Positions 24,371-36,164 of a stretch of DNA of 64,000 nucleotides are shown in pieces (within the stretch, counting starts at the first letter, position 1; each line of letters starts with the position of its first letter). This DNA is from Malania oleifera (lineage: Eukaryota > Streptophyta > Magnoliopsida > Santalales > Ximeniaceae). The position numbers were made by a program, and so were the translations under genes. The stretch spans positions 25,740,182 through 25,804,181 of the forward strand of contig NC_080417.1 in NCBI RefSeq assembly GCF_029873635.1, read 5' to 3'. The notes below the pieces were generated by a model. That model was given only the letters and a program-made list of their open reading frames with translations. It was not told where the DNA came from and made no database searches.

Positions 24371-25705
24371 TTAGAGGAATGGGGATATGGGTACCTCGGA
24401 TAGCTGCAAACATGAGAGATGGTCAGCTACAAAATTTTCCATGCCCTTCTTATCTCGAATGACGATGTAGAATTCTTGTAAAAGTAGAATCCATATGATC
24501 AACCTGGATTTAGCATCCTTCTTTGCTAGTAGATATTTCAGAGCAGAGTGGTTAGTAAAAATAATAATAGGTGATCCAATGACATAAGAACAAAATTTTT
24601 CTAAGGCAAAAACAATAGCTAACAATTCCTTCTCAGTAGTAGTATAATTTTTATGAGTATCATTTAAAGTTCGACTCGCATAATAAATAACCGATAGCTT
24701 GTTATCAATTCTTTGACCTAGGATGACACCAAGGGCGTAGTCACTAGCATCCGTCATGATTTCAAATGGAAAGTCCCACTGAGGAGGTTGCATGATAGGT
24801 GCAATAGTCAAATGTTGCTTTAGTGTTTCAAAGGCTTGTTGACATTCATCAGTCCACAAAAAATTCAGTCTCATTTTGCAATAAAGTACATAATGATTTA
24901 GCAATATTACTAAATCCCGAATAAAATGCCTATAGAAACTGACATGACCAAGGAAGGAACATATATCTCTAGCTGTCTTAGGGACAGGTAGTTGGGAAAT
25001 CAACTCTACCTTGGCCCTGTCAACCTCTATACCACGCTCAGAAACCAAATGACCAAGTACTAAACCACTACATACCATAAATTGACATTTTTCCCAATTC
25101 AAAAGTAAATTCTTTTCCACACATATTTTCAAAATAGCAGTCAAATTTGTCAAGAAATCATCAAAGGACTTACCGAACACAAAAAAATCATCAATAAAAA
25201 TTTCACACATATCATCTAACATATCAGAGAAAATACTCATCATACACCGCTGGAAAGTAACAGGTGCATTGCATAGACTGAATGACATTCTGTGGAAAGC
25301 GAAGGTACCGAAGGGACAAGTGAAGGTAGTCTTCTCTTGGTCCTCAAGTTCTACAACAATTTGATAGTAACCATAAAATCCATCCAAGAAACAGTAAAAG
25401 GAATTACCAGCTACTTTTTCTAGTATCTGATCTAGGAAAGGTAACGGGAAGTGATCTTTTTAGCTAATCGAATTCAATTTATGATAATCAATGCACATTC
25501 TCCAACCCGTTACTTTCCTAGATGAGATCAATTCACCATTAGCATTTTCAATGATAGTCAAACCAGATTTTTTTAGAATTACCTATGCTGGGCTTACCCA
25601 TTTGCTGCCAGAGATCGGACAGATTATGTCAATAGCTAACAATTTTAGTACTTCATTTTTTACCGCCTCGTTCATGGTTGGATTCAGCCTTCATTGTGCA
25701 TCTCA
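24371..25705 (-). pseudogene. Reverse transcriptase and RNase H of element B
   Basis: The longest open part is 25387-24371 (338 codons): RT palm with [15 protein letters not shown], catalytic FIDD at residues 64-67, [10 protein letters not shown], then RNase H with [19 protein letters not shown] (about residue 213 onward), [17 protein letters not shown] and HSALKYLL. Both Asp residues of the RT box are kept. The RT N-terminal half (25705-25390: [37 protein letters not shown]) lies upstream in the same element but has stops near 25695, 25595 and 25460. Confidence 0.88.
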
Positions 25706-26660
25706 AACCGGTTTAGCATCTCCTTCAAGGAAGCTGTTATGAGTGCAAATCGAAGGGTTGATACCCTTGATTTCTGCAATGGTCCATCTTATCGCTCCGC
25801 AATGCTCCCTTAGTACTTGCAATAGCTCAGTTTCCTGTTCAAGAGTAAGGTGAGAAGAAATTACCACAGGGAATGTGCCATCTACTAGACCCAAGAAAGC
25901 ATATTTTATCTTGTCAGGGAACGGTTTCAGTTCTAGTGTTGGAGTTTCTTCATCGGATGACTTCATAATTTCTGGTGGATCAAAGGCTTCAAATGTAGGC
26001 TTACGCCAACTACTTGTGTAACTTGCATCCAACACATAAGAGGTACCACCTATCGTAGGAATCTGCCATTCTAATCCTAGAAATTTTTCATCAAATCCCT
26101 CAAGCTGTGCAGAAGGGTCATTTTCAAACGAGTCATCGACATCAATTACTGATAGTAGCTCTAAAATTTCCAATTTATCTATTACATCAATTGCATGTGT
26201 GTCTACGTCATCACACTCACTTGACATCCTTTGAGCATTGAATACGCTCATTTCCAATGTCATGTTCTCAAATGTGAGCTTGAGTACTCCGCTTCGAAAG
26301 TTAATCAGGGCATTGCAAGTAGCAAGGAATGGTCACCCCAAAATGACAGGAGTCTGATATATGGTGGAAATAGGTTGTTGCATATCCAGAACAACAAAAT
26401 CCACTGGGTAATAAAATTTGTCAACCTGAACCAAGACATCCTCAACAATACCTTGCGGAGCTTTGACAAATCTGTCTACTAACTATAACATCATAGTAGT
26501 TCTCTTCAATTCACCTTAGCCCAGCTGTTCATATATCGAAAACAGAAGCAACTTCACACTACTCCCTAGATCAAGTAGAGCTCTCCTTATGCGAGATTCA
26601 CCAATCATGATCAAAATAGTGGGAGACCCAAGGTCTTTAAGTTTCTACGGAGTTTGATTT
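25703..26660 (-). pseudogene. Aspartic protease and protease-RT linker of element B
   Basis: Translation from 26640 gives the protease block with its active site intact (RRALLDLGSSVKLLLFS, near 26590-26545) but with stops in the next 200 bases. From 26263 the frame is open to 25703: FENMTLEMSVFN precedes an acidic linker, SWRKPTFEAFD, LELKPFPDKIKYAFLG and EQETELLQVLREHCGAIRWTIAEIKGI, the conserved lead-in to RT. It ends at a TGA just before the RT fingers. Confidence 0.8.
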
Positions 26661-28586
26661 GGTATCAATGTGCTAACCTGCTCAGTCAAGAAAACCTTTT
26701 TCTTCACGTTCAATTTCCTTTTTACTGTGCATAGGTCTTTCAAGAATTTTGCATATGCAGGGATTTGTTGTATGGTCTCTAGAAGTGGAATATTGATCTT
26801 CACCTGTTTGAATATCTCTTGGATCTGCATGTGATACTTATTCTTTTGACCAGATGTTGATTGCTGAGGGTACGGTATCACAGGTTGATATTCCTTAATT
26901 GACTCATCCCTCTTATGATCTGACTTTGTTAAACTTGAGTTGGCCCCATCTGATTTTTCTTTTCCCTTATCTATCTCATCTGTCACCTCAGGTGCCAGCG
27001 CGGTTGTTTGTTGATCAGTGGGCATTTCAGGACGGGCAACTTCTTTTCCGCTTCACAAAGTAATAACTGCCTTTGCTGACTCAAAAGTATCCCCTGAAAC
27101 ATTGTGCACTAGTTGTTGTTGCTGTCTATATACCTAGGGATTCGGCTGAGGTTGTGCAGGAAATTTTTCTTTTTTCCAGGGTATTCAGCTATGTACTCAT
27201 CTTGTTCACGACATCTTTCAATTCTCCGTTGGTCATAACCTAAAGCTGCATGAATTGTTGGAGCATGTTTGCCATCTACACCATACTATCATCAAGAGAT
27301 TTCTTCACTGGGATAGGAGCTAGAAGTGGTTGGAATCCCGATGGTGCGTAGCTCTGAGAAATCTGGTGCGGCTGATAATGCGGTCAAGGAGTGACAACTG
27401 GCTAATATGTCTATTGCGGAGGTGGTGCTTACAATTGAGGAACTTACTGATATCGCGAGGATGATGGACCTAGCTGATCATTCCTCTATGAGAGGTTTGG
27501 ATGATTCCACCATCCTGGGTTATAAGTGTTTAAGAGCGGCTAATTCTGCGTTTTGTTGACCCAATTTACTGACGGCAACCGATCATATCTACTCTCTTGC
27601 CATATTGGTAGCAATTGACAATCCTGAGGTCTGTGGTATGAGGTCTCACGAATCGAGCAGTCCTCAGCTTTTGCTTTTTCTGATTCCATAACCTCCAGTT
27701 TCTTAGACAACGCAGCAATAAGAGCCTATAAGCTAGTCTCCTCTTTGACCTCGTATCTACCTCAACCACTGATAGCTAGGAAAGGTTATGCTGCTATCGG
27801 CGTCCGTTTAGGACGCGTGTTCCATTACTGGACACTCTCAGCTAGATAGTCTAAGAATGATAAAACCTCATTTGGTTCCTTGTGAAAGAATGTCCCATTG
27901 CACATAGTTTGTACAAATTGTTTGCACATAGGGGTTAAAGCAATAAAAAAGTAATTCACTAACCTCCAAGATTCGAATCCGTGGTGCGGACATATGTTCA
28001 TCAGGTCCTTGAATCTCTCCCAGCAAGTCTAGAATGTCTCACCATCTTTTTGCATGAATTGACTAATCTACTCCTACAGGTACTGAGTTCTCTGAAAAGG
28101 AAAGAACTTATGTAAGAACTCATACTGCATTTCAGCTCAGCTAGTAATAGAGTTAGGTTGCAGAGAATTAAATTAAAATTTTGCCTTATCTTTCAAAGAA
28201 GAGGGAAACAAGCGTAATTTGATATATTCATAAGTTCCAGCCCTATTAATGAAAGTAGTGCAAACCATCACAAAATCTGTCAAGTGTTGGTATGGACTCT
28301 CAGAATCCATCTCGTGAAACTAGTGTATCACATATAATATCTCATGCTTAAGATTGAAGTTCAGTGCATCTTGTGGCAACACAATGCATGAAGGTGTAGA
28401 TGTGCATGTGGGCTGTAGAAAATCCTTAAGTGTACGTGATGCAGTCATGACTTCCTCAAAAAATTGGTCAAACAGATTGCTCAAATCAATTTCAGAATCA
28501 CTCTTAAAACTAACAGGAGAACAGTCAAATTCCATGCTTTGTGTATCCCTACTGGTGCTAGGTGAAATTCTACACAGTCTATTCAA
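26645..28586 (-). pseudogene. gag of element B
   Basis: Open pieces at 28586-28320 (MTASRTLKDFLQP, IVLPQDALNFNLKHE), 27769-27566 and 27025-26645 (IQEIFKQVKINIPLLE, AYAKFLKDLCTVKRKLN). Between them the frame can be followed with stops through the gag domain (LRLFPSSLKDKAK near 28215, TCWERFKDLMNICPHHGF near 28020). The layout equals that of element A, and most breaks are point stops. Confidence 0.82.
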
Positions 28587-28774
28587 GCTATCTCAAACCC
28601 AGGGCATCAAACATCATTGTAGGCAGCAGAAATTTACTAACACGACAGCAAACGAGCATGATCAATTTTTCAAAATTTTCAATTTTTTTGATTTTTTTTT
28701 TGTTTTTTCTTTATTTGATGAAAAAAAATCAGAAATAATTAGAAAAATACAAATTTTGAAATTAAAACTGGCAC

Positions 28775-28792
28775 TTCTCGACAATGGCGCCA
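28775..28792 (-). other. Primer binding site of element B (tRNA-Asp type)
   Basis: On the minus strand it matches the tRNA-Asp PBS at 14 of 18 positions. All four differences are transitions. GGCGCC is intact. Confidence 0.75.
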
Positions 28793-28798
28793 AAAAAT

Positions 28799-30689
28799 TG
28801 ACTCACTTGAAAAATGAGCAGCTTGGAAGTTATCCCAAGTATAAGAGTTATGTCGTGTAATACTTAGCCCAAGAGTTAGATCGTCTCCTCAGGGAATGCA
28901 TTTTAATATCAAATTTTACGTTTTTTCAATCAAAATTAAAAAGTTACTAAATACAGTTCAGATTCGGGTTTTCTGGATTGGCTGAGACTTATTCTGAAAA
29001 ATTAAATGAACACGCGAATTAAAATCCTAATCTAGCATACACTGAACTAAAGAGAAAAAAAGGAAACTCTACGTTTACAATTGAAAAGAAATTGAAACAC
29101 ACGTAATTAAAACACTCAATAATGAAATTACACAAGCACAGATATGATAAATTTACTAACTTTAATGAAACCAACCCTAACTAAATCGAACTTCGACAAA
29201 AAGAATAAATTTTGGAAAAAAACAACCAATTTACTTTCTTTAAAACAAAAACACTTCTTTTTTTTTTTTCTTTTTTTTTACTTTTTTTTTTTTTTCTATT
29301 TCAGAACTAAACCAGACCTTACTAAAATAACTAAATAATACAAATACGAATTAAATTCACTGCTGAAATTACTAAAGAAAACAAATAACTAATTAATCTG
29401 CAATAACAATTTAAATAATATTCAAATTCAAATTTTTTTCAACTAACTTCAATAAAAGAAAAAAATAATAACAATGCCCACTCAACAATAAAGGAAAAAA
29501 CAAGAAACAAAAGGAGGGAGAGAAAAGGAATCGTCCTCGGGTATTTGCTGTTGCTGGAGGAGTTGCTGAAGAGGAGGGCCTGAAGGTGATGCTTGGCAGC
29601 TGCAGCTTCTACAGGGGCTATGGTGTTCGGATCTGATGCGGTGGATCTTCTTGAGTGGTGCTGGTGCTGCTCGAGTGGTGCAGAAGTTCTAGTGTTGTTG
29701 CCGATTGGTGGGAACTGCTGGTAGGAGATCGCCGGTGGGTGGTTCTGTGCAGCAAAGAGAGCAAAGGCTGGTTCGTGGTTGGGTCTGGTGCTCGAGAATG
29801 GCTGCAGCAGGGCTTCTCGGGCTTGCTGGAACTGAGGACCTAGAGAGGAAAGGTGGTGCTCTGCTCTGGTCCTGGGATGGAGCGGCTGGAGTTGTTGTGG
29901 TAGGCAGCTGCTGTGGAGTGCAAAAGGCTGAAGGACACGGTGGCCTATGGTGGTGCCGAGAGAGAAGCTAAGGGAGAGGGCTGCTATGGAAGGAAGCTAG
30001 GGAAAGAGAAATATAGAGAGGATGAGAGGGAAGCTAAGAGAGAGAAACAGGGGAAGATAGAGAAAAGAGAACTAAGAGGAGGCAAGGCAAAGAGAATGAG
30101 AGGGTTGAGGGAAGAGACCTGAGAGAGGGATACAAGGAAGAAGGGATTAGGGAAGAAGAGAAGGAGAGTAGGGTGCAGTCTCCCATTTGCATAGCGGAAG
30201 AGAGGGATTTTAAGAGAGAAGGGAAAAGACCTAACTCGGATGGCTAACTGGATTATCCAACCCGACCCGGCCTGCATGACCGGGTCACATCAAGCTTGGT
30301 TTTATATATTTTTTTCTTTTTTCTTTTTTTCATTTTTATTTCCAAAATCACGGCCAATTTTGACCTTTTTGGGGCCCTTTTTTTTTTAAAAAACTCAAAA
30401 TACGGAAGTTGTAGATAATCCTCTCGTCTTTCTCAAGAAATTTGAATCGTCTCGATCAGAGTTCGAACGAGAAAGTTATGTAAGAATTATGAATTAGTAC
30501 CGGTTTTGGCTCCTGGGAATTTTTCTACGATAAACAATTGTCAAAAAATCATAAATTGTTTAATAAAACTCAAAAATCATAAATATGACACTTTGTTAAA
30601 ATATTGGACATAATTATACATTTAATTAAAAATAGAAGCCCTAATATCTGAATTAAGATACCTAATTACCCAATTTTAACGCGTAATCA
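28799..30689 (-). repeat. 5' LTR of element B
   Basis: 1891 bp. Plus-strand reading starts TGACTCACTTG next to the PBS and ends GCGTAATCA, followed by the duplication AGACC at 30690-30694. No supported gene inside. 29655-30277 contains GC- and GA-rich sequence with overlapping ORFs on both strands, best read as LTR leader. The matching 3' LTR keeps only about half of this. Confidence 0.85.
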
Positions 30690-30694
30690 AGACC
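30690..30694. other. Target site duplication of element B, right copy
   Basis: AGACC, identical to 20998-21002. LTR R1 resumes here (GATTAAGAGACCTAGGTGCAC). Confidence 0.85.
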
Positions 30695-31037
30695 TGATTA
30701 AGAGACCTAGGTGCACTAGCTTGTAAGGTGTTGTAAATGATGCCGCTCCACCTGCTAAGTGATCAATAGTGGTAATCCTCAAGCTTGTAAGATGAGGCAA
30801 GGGCATAGGCAATATTGGCAGAACCCCGATAACATTTCTTGTACCTACTTTTAATTTCCTCACTTTAAATTTTAGCACTTGAATGTTTGCGTTTAATTGT
30901 TTAAATATTTGATTGGGTTTATGATTATATAGAAAGACCCTAGTTTTGTGTGATATTGTTTGAGGAATCTGAATTGACCTAGAAGAAAGTTTAAATTTTT
31001 AATTCACCCCTATTGAGAATACACCAATTCCAACAAT

Positions 31038-31049
31038 TTGTATTAGAGT
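31038..31049 (+). other. Primer binding site of element S (tRNA-Met type, degenerate)
   Basis: TTGTATTAGAGT matches the copia tRNA-Met PBS at 9 of 12 positions and starts two bases after the LTR end CCAACA. Confidence 0.7.
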
Positions 31050-31088
31050 CTCATTGCATAAACTTAAACGTTTTTGTAAAAGATTGCT

Positions 31089-31961
31089 ATAGCTCACATT
31101 GGTGTATCCCCATTCAGAGAGGGACAATCACTTACTAGTCCTTCATTGTTTTGTGGTGTTAACTACACCCACTGAAAAATTCGATTGAGCATTTTAATAA
31201 AATCTATGGACTGGAGGGCTTGGCAGGTGATTGATAAAGAAAATTGTATACCAATAGAAAATGATAATAGTTTAATGCATGCGAATTCACATGTCATGGA
31301 TCTACTGTATTGCGCTTTGGATTCTAATATTTTTCTTGAGATTATGGCATGTACAAATGTGAGGGAGATTTGGGTTGAACTCAAAAAGAAGTATGGAGAA
31401 ACCTAAGAAAAGGAGACCACCATTCAAGAGGTGTCATGTTCAGATGATCAGGGAGTAGTAAATGATAGGGAAATTGCATTAATAGAAAAATAGGTATATG
31501 ATTTTAACTTAAGCTCAATTAATGATTCTTACATTCAATGCTGTAATATGTCAAATGCTGAATCATCTGTTGAATATCATGATAATTCTATTAATGATAC
31601 ATGTGATGATTCTTATGCTGAATGCTATGTTGTGTCATATAATGAATCATCTAATATTCCCTTTGATAATATTGTGGACATTGCATGCAATGATTCATAT
31701 AATAACTATGATATATCTTATGATGAATCATGTGCTAAATTGAATAATGAAAGCATGCCTTCATTTGAGAAGCTAGAAAATGGTTTATTGAAAATGAATA
31801 AGTTTCTAGTTAGGATGTCTAAGAAGAAAGGGCTTTTGAAAAATCAAAACAAAAGGGTAGCTAAACAATTAGAGGAACTAAAAGCTTATCATGCTATCCT
31901 TAAGAAGAAAAAGATAAAAAAAAGTTTTGAAAATTATCTGCTTAGAGAAGGAAGTAGATGA
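31089..31961 (+). pseudogene. Sirevirus gag of element S, decayed
   Basis: One frame throughout. The probable start is ATA at 31089 where an ATG would be expected (then AHIGVSPFREGQSLTSPSLFCGVNYTH). In-frame stops are at 31173, 31404 and 31491. The UBN2-type start is clear: MDWRAWQVIDKENCI, then LLYCALDSNIFLEIMACTNVREIW. The middle of gag, including the zinc knuckle, is missing after KKYGET. The rest (31548-31961) is an Asn/Asp/Ser/Tyr-rich stretch and a Lys-rich coiled coil (FEKLENGLLKMNKFL to AILKKKKIKK). Compare the better gag of element D. Confidence 0.82.
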
Positions 31962-32235
31962 TTGTTGTAGAGTTACACTCAAAGCAAAAATTAAAAAGAA
32001 TAATCACAACAAACCCTTAAGAATTAAAAATAAATAAATTTTTTAAAAAGGTTTCAAATCCCACCTTCATAGAATTTTTCATGTATCATTTGGAGAAAAT
32101 AGAACAAATAAACAAACTCCCTCACATGCACATAAAGCTTGCTTATTTAGTGAAATGAAAAGGTACATTTGGTTTGCTTGTTTCTGTAGAAGTGCCAGAG
32201 TTTTCGAAGAGGAAATGATGTGGGTAATTTTGATG
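31962..32235 (+). other. Tail of element S gag region, no ORF
   Basis: Lys/Asn-rich AT-heavy DNA that may continue the decayed gag. No protease, integrase or RT motif. It ends where LTR R4 starts (TGTTGACCTTATAGG). Confidence 0.45.
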
Positions 32236-32499
32236 TGTTGACCTTATAGGTCATATCTCTATTTTGATTATGAAAAATACTCTGGTATTTGATCACTTTT
32301 AAGTTTGTGTGCAGGATCATACTATGTTGGATCACATTGATAGCATGCAACAAGTTGAAAAAATATGAAGACCTCGACACATTTATTATTTGTTGTAATA
32401 CTATTGGGTCTGTAATATTTAAATTCAAAGAGATCTGTAATAATCTACATATCATGCATGTAGGACTATAAGCTCAAGACCTTAGATTGGCCTTAGGGA

Positions 32500-33035
32500 T
32501 CCCTTCGGTCGACCTTTAGTCGACTGACGCCAGGGTTTTTGGCGTACTCTCAAAAGACCTTAGGTCCTTGTGCAAACACATAAAATGTCCCCAAAATCAC
32601 TTATAATATAAAGGGATATAATTGAAGTGAAAATGGACTTATAGGGAAAAATTGTGAGGTTTCGGGTAACCGAACCCCTGGTGTTCAAAACACCTCAGGC
32701 GATTAACCCTTTGACTAGTTAGAGTGTTGACTTGGTTTTGGGCAGCCGAACAAAAAATGAACACATCTTCCTCGGTTAACCGAACATCCATTCTACCTTT
32801 TCCCACTAACTCGGGCGCCTGAACTACCACGTTCAAAGTAGTCTTGGGCGACCGAACACATAAGTTCGGCAAACTGAACTCAGAACCGGGTGACCAAAAT
32901 GCGGATAGAATGGAAATTGCCTTCGGTCAGTCAACCAAACCTTGACTTGGGCACCCGAACTTCGAAAAATAACTTTTTTTTATTGAGTCTGTTCAAGTGA
33001 TCGAACCGTGGATTGGGCAGCCGAACCTCTCAGGT
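32500..33035 (+). promoter_or_regulatory. U3 motif array in LTR R4 (GTTCGGTCGACCGAAC-like)
   Basis: At least twelve copies of degenerate (C/G)GG(C/T)(G/C)(A/C)CCGAAC units: CGGTCGACC, GGGCAGCCGAAC (twice), CGGTTAACCGAAC, CGGGCGCCTGAAC, GGGCGACCGAAC, GGGCACCCGAAC, TGATCGAACCG. The array covers about 535 bases and ends about 110 bases before the TATA box. It is the largest array of its kind in the window. Confidence 0.65.
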
Positions 33036-33665
33036 TGGGGAATTTTTTACTGTAGTTAAATAGGGTTATTTTTCATTAGACATGATTAATCTTTTTCAAA
33101 AATAACCCTTGTGTCCCCAACGACTATAATTTCCCCCATATCTATATATATGAGCTCATTTGCTCAATTCGTGGGTGATTAGCACATTGATTAAGAAAAA
33201 AATCCTCTGATTTTTTCCAAGCCTATTTCTCAAGAACAAAACCTATACACTCTCACACTACTTCCCTTTTGCTAATCCAAGCCTTGTGAGAGTACCTAGA
33301 GAGATTATACTCCATTCCACTTTGCTTAAAACTCTCATTGTATTATTTGTTGAATGATTTTGATATTGAGAGTCAAGCATAAGTTTTCCTACTGATTTAA
33401 TCTAATAAATCTTATGTGGGGAAAACTTAGTGGCTTGTGGGTCTTTCCATTGATATTGCAAGATACTTTAGCCCATATTTTTGTGTGCAAAAATATTTTA
33501 CAAGCTTGATTTCAAACAACTCTTATGCTTACTACATTGAGAAAATGTTTTTGAGTTTGTTTGAACATTATTGCTAGCATCTTTGAAACCCTAGTTTGAT
33601 ATTGAGATATTCTATATTGTGTTTCAAAGGAAAACTAGTTTATAAACTCTTGTGCATATTTGAGA

Positions 33666-33670
33666 ATATA
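33666..33670. other. Target site duplication of element F, left copy
   Basis: ATATA directly before the LTR start TGTCATGCCCC. Identical ATATA at 57643-57647 after the second LTR. Confidence 0.8.
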
Positions 33671-35723
33671 TGTCATGCCCCGAACCCGTGAGTGGGTCCC
33701 AAGTGTGAATATAGTAACCTAACCTATCTCTATATCAATTCAAACATACATGATACGATACAATAAAAGGGGTCTGACCCCGTGGGCGACACAGATGCTC
33801 TATACATATACGCATACAAATCCATACTCATCAAATACGCAGCGAAATACAATCTTTCCATACACAAACAGTACCATACCAAAGTCTATACAAAACTAGG
33901 ATATACATTCCTATAATTACAACATACTCCGAGCACCTACAAAACCATCCCGAAAATCCGGATACAAAAACTCGTACCCAATAGGTACAAGTAGTAGCTA
34001 ATGACACCCTGCTTCTGAATGCTAGGATGCTAAACACATCTACCTGATTGTCCTGAAAGAAAACATTTGTACGTACATTCAGGATGAGACACCTCTCAGT
34101 AAGGAAGAAAGTAGGTTATATTAGTGTGTGGCATACCAGTGTTATTTTATGTAAAATATAACACTATACAATATGATATAGTTCCAAAACATTTTTATAC
34201 GATTCCAAATAGTTCCATATAATTCCAGTATTTTCACAAATGCATTCCAGTACATACGATACCCAAAACATACGGTCAGTGTCGTCACACTAGTACGCAA
34301 CTACACAAGGTCACCTAAGTCTCACAGCGAATACATTGCTACATACGCAACTACACTACGACGACCAAGGCCCAATAGTTATTACATTGCTCCATACGAT
34401 GTAGCTCACACAAGTACGCAGCTACGATATGAACTCAAGTTTCACATCGATTACATTGCTAACACGCAACTACTCCATGAACTCAAAGCTTCACAACGAT
34501 TACATTGCCATATAGGGTGGCTCACACCCTTCGGTGACTAGCTGGATGACATAGTGATACTTCACACCCTCGGATATAGAGCCGGACACTCTCGCCCACG
34601 GTTTTCACACTGGTACATGGTGCAGCGTACGGTAATTAGCAGCCACATAGCTGTTTCAGCATATGGTAATTAGCCGCCACTAGCCGATTTCACAAAACCT
34701 GGAATCATTTTGGAGTTCACACTCCTATACATATGAGCATATGGTAATTAGCCATCACTAGCTGTTTTACAAATACCTAGAACATTTACATACAACTATA
34801 CATACCACATTTATTTGGTTTACGAAAAATCATATCATTTTTCAATTCAAGTATACAGTTTATGCAAATATGGATAACAATAATCTCAATAATACAATTT
34901 CAACATAACCAACAGTTTTCCAAACAAAGTAGAGATGATACCCAAAATCCCCAGTTTTCCCAAAAACTGTAACCCAAAAATCCCGCATTTTTACCCGATA
35001 GATTTCCCCAAATAATTAGCCAAAACATATATACGATCGTAGCCTACAAGCTTACCGATCTTGATTTTGAAAATAAACTAATATAAACAGAATCCCTTTA
35101 CCTTAACCCGAATTCCAACTACGAACTCTACGGTCCCCAAAACTACGAACCGAGACTCCAAAACCTACAAACCACAGTACAATAGATGCTTACAATTCGT
35201 ACTACTACACATATACTGAAACAGAAACGAAAATCGAGCTTTACCTCGATTTTTTCCTGAAACCCAAAAATGCTCAAAATAAGATTCCGATCCTTTAGAA
35301 ATGTAAAGAATCCTTCCCTGATCGTCGCGGTAACGTCTGATTTACGAATTAGGCAATGAACGGCGAAGAAATCGAGGAGAGAGAGAGAGAGAGCACCGAA
35401 TTCTAGAGAGAGGGAGAGAGGATTTCCAAATCTAGCCAAGAAGCTACCCCAAAATATCTTTTAAAAGCCTTTGATTTGGGAAGATTCATCGACGAATTGG
35501 CATCCTCATCGACGAGTCCACCATTGGCTTCGTCGACGAGTCGGTGGCATCATCGACGAACTGGATATTTCAATTCCTCCGAACCTCTCGGCATTCCCCA
35601 TCAACGAGTCTCTGAATTTCGTCGACGAGGAGCCTTCAACCTTCGTCGACGAACCCTGCTCTATTAACCATTTTATCCTTCTTTTACATAATTAATCCAT
35701 ATATCACTGTTCGGGTTCTTACA
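33671..35723 (-). repeat. 3' LTR of element F
   Basis: 2053 bp. Plus-strand reading runs from TGTCATGCCCCGAACC to GGGTTCTTACA. It aligns with 55542-57642 throughout. No gene; ORFs at 33831-34037, 35143-35439 and 35471-35695 are incidental. A short GA run lies at 35375-35395. Confidence 0.88.
35485..35660 (-). promoter_or_regulatory. U3 motif array in the F 3' LTR (TTCGTCGACGAA)
   Basis: About seven copies of TCGTCGACGA and close forms (TCATCGACGAA, TCAACGAG) in 175 bases. On the minus strand the array precedes a TATA-like TTTTAAAAGA at about 35466-35457. Also present in the other LTR (57384-57580) and in LTR H. Confidence 0.65.
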
Positions 35724-35736
35724 ATCTCCCCTCCTT
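35724..35736 (-). other. Polypurine tract of element F
   Basis: The minus strand reads AAGGAGGGGAGAT immediately before the 3' LTR start TGTAAGAACC, the primer for plus-strand synthesis. Confidence 0.8.
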
Positions 35737-36164
35737 ACAAAAATTTTGTCCTCGAAATTTGCAATCTCTCATTACGAACACATTCATACTAATACATACA
35801 TACACACTCAGGCAAAGCGGCGACCATTTATACGTAGTCCCCCTACGATACATACATACATACTTTAGAGAATACAACAGCCATTTATATGTAGCCCCGT
35901 TACGATACATACATACATACTCTAGAGAATACAGCGACCATTTATACGCAGCCCCGTTACGATACATACATACATACTCTCTCTCACTTATGGTGGAGGA
36001 ATACCGTGGTTACATAGATACGTGGCCTTGGGAGTTTACAATACAACATGACTCTCCCTGAGACTAACCACCAAATAAAATACGATAAAAGAGGATTACA
36101 TACATACATACATACTCATACCACCTTGCTATCCAACTATCACTCAGAACAACTACGGATATTT

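Larger units (their letters stand above)
21003..30689 (-). mobile_element. Athila-like Ty3/gypsy element B (9.7 kb)
   Basis: Minus strand: 5' LTR 30689-28799, PBS 28792-28775, gag, protease, RT-RNase H, integrase, 3' untranslated region, and a 3' LTR whose inner part survives at 21927-21003. The target duplication AGACC on both sides proves one insertion into LTR R1. The RT box FIDDFFVFG and the gag/protease motifs place it in the Athila lineage. No env-like ORF is seen. The outer part of the 3' LTR is replaced by a chromovirus-type LTR fragment and unassigned DNA (21928-22659). Confidence 0.85.
17268..31035 (+). repeat. 5' LTR of element S (R1), in three pieces
   Basis: Pieces 17268-17383, 19609-21002 and 30695-31035 together give 1851 bp and align end to end with the 3' LTR at 61823-63714 (1892 bp). 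TATA box at 20271-20278. The LTR ends CCAACA at 31035, two bases before the PBS. The gaps are the solo LTR R3 and element B. Confidence 0.8.

Noticed and set aside
29655-30277. Overlapping ORFs on both strands, possible captured host gene in the B LTR
   Set aside because: Frames overlap, contain GA-derived low complexity and show no domain. The region aligns with LTR sequence at 21700-21920 where the frame is not kept.
35759-36061. 100-codon ORF with repeated RYIHTY units
   Set aside because: It is antisense to element F between its chromodomain and 3' LTR and translates a ~60-base tandem repeat (TACGATACATACATACATAC-like) in the 3' untranslated region; no protein support.
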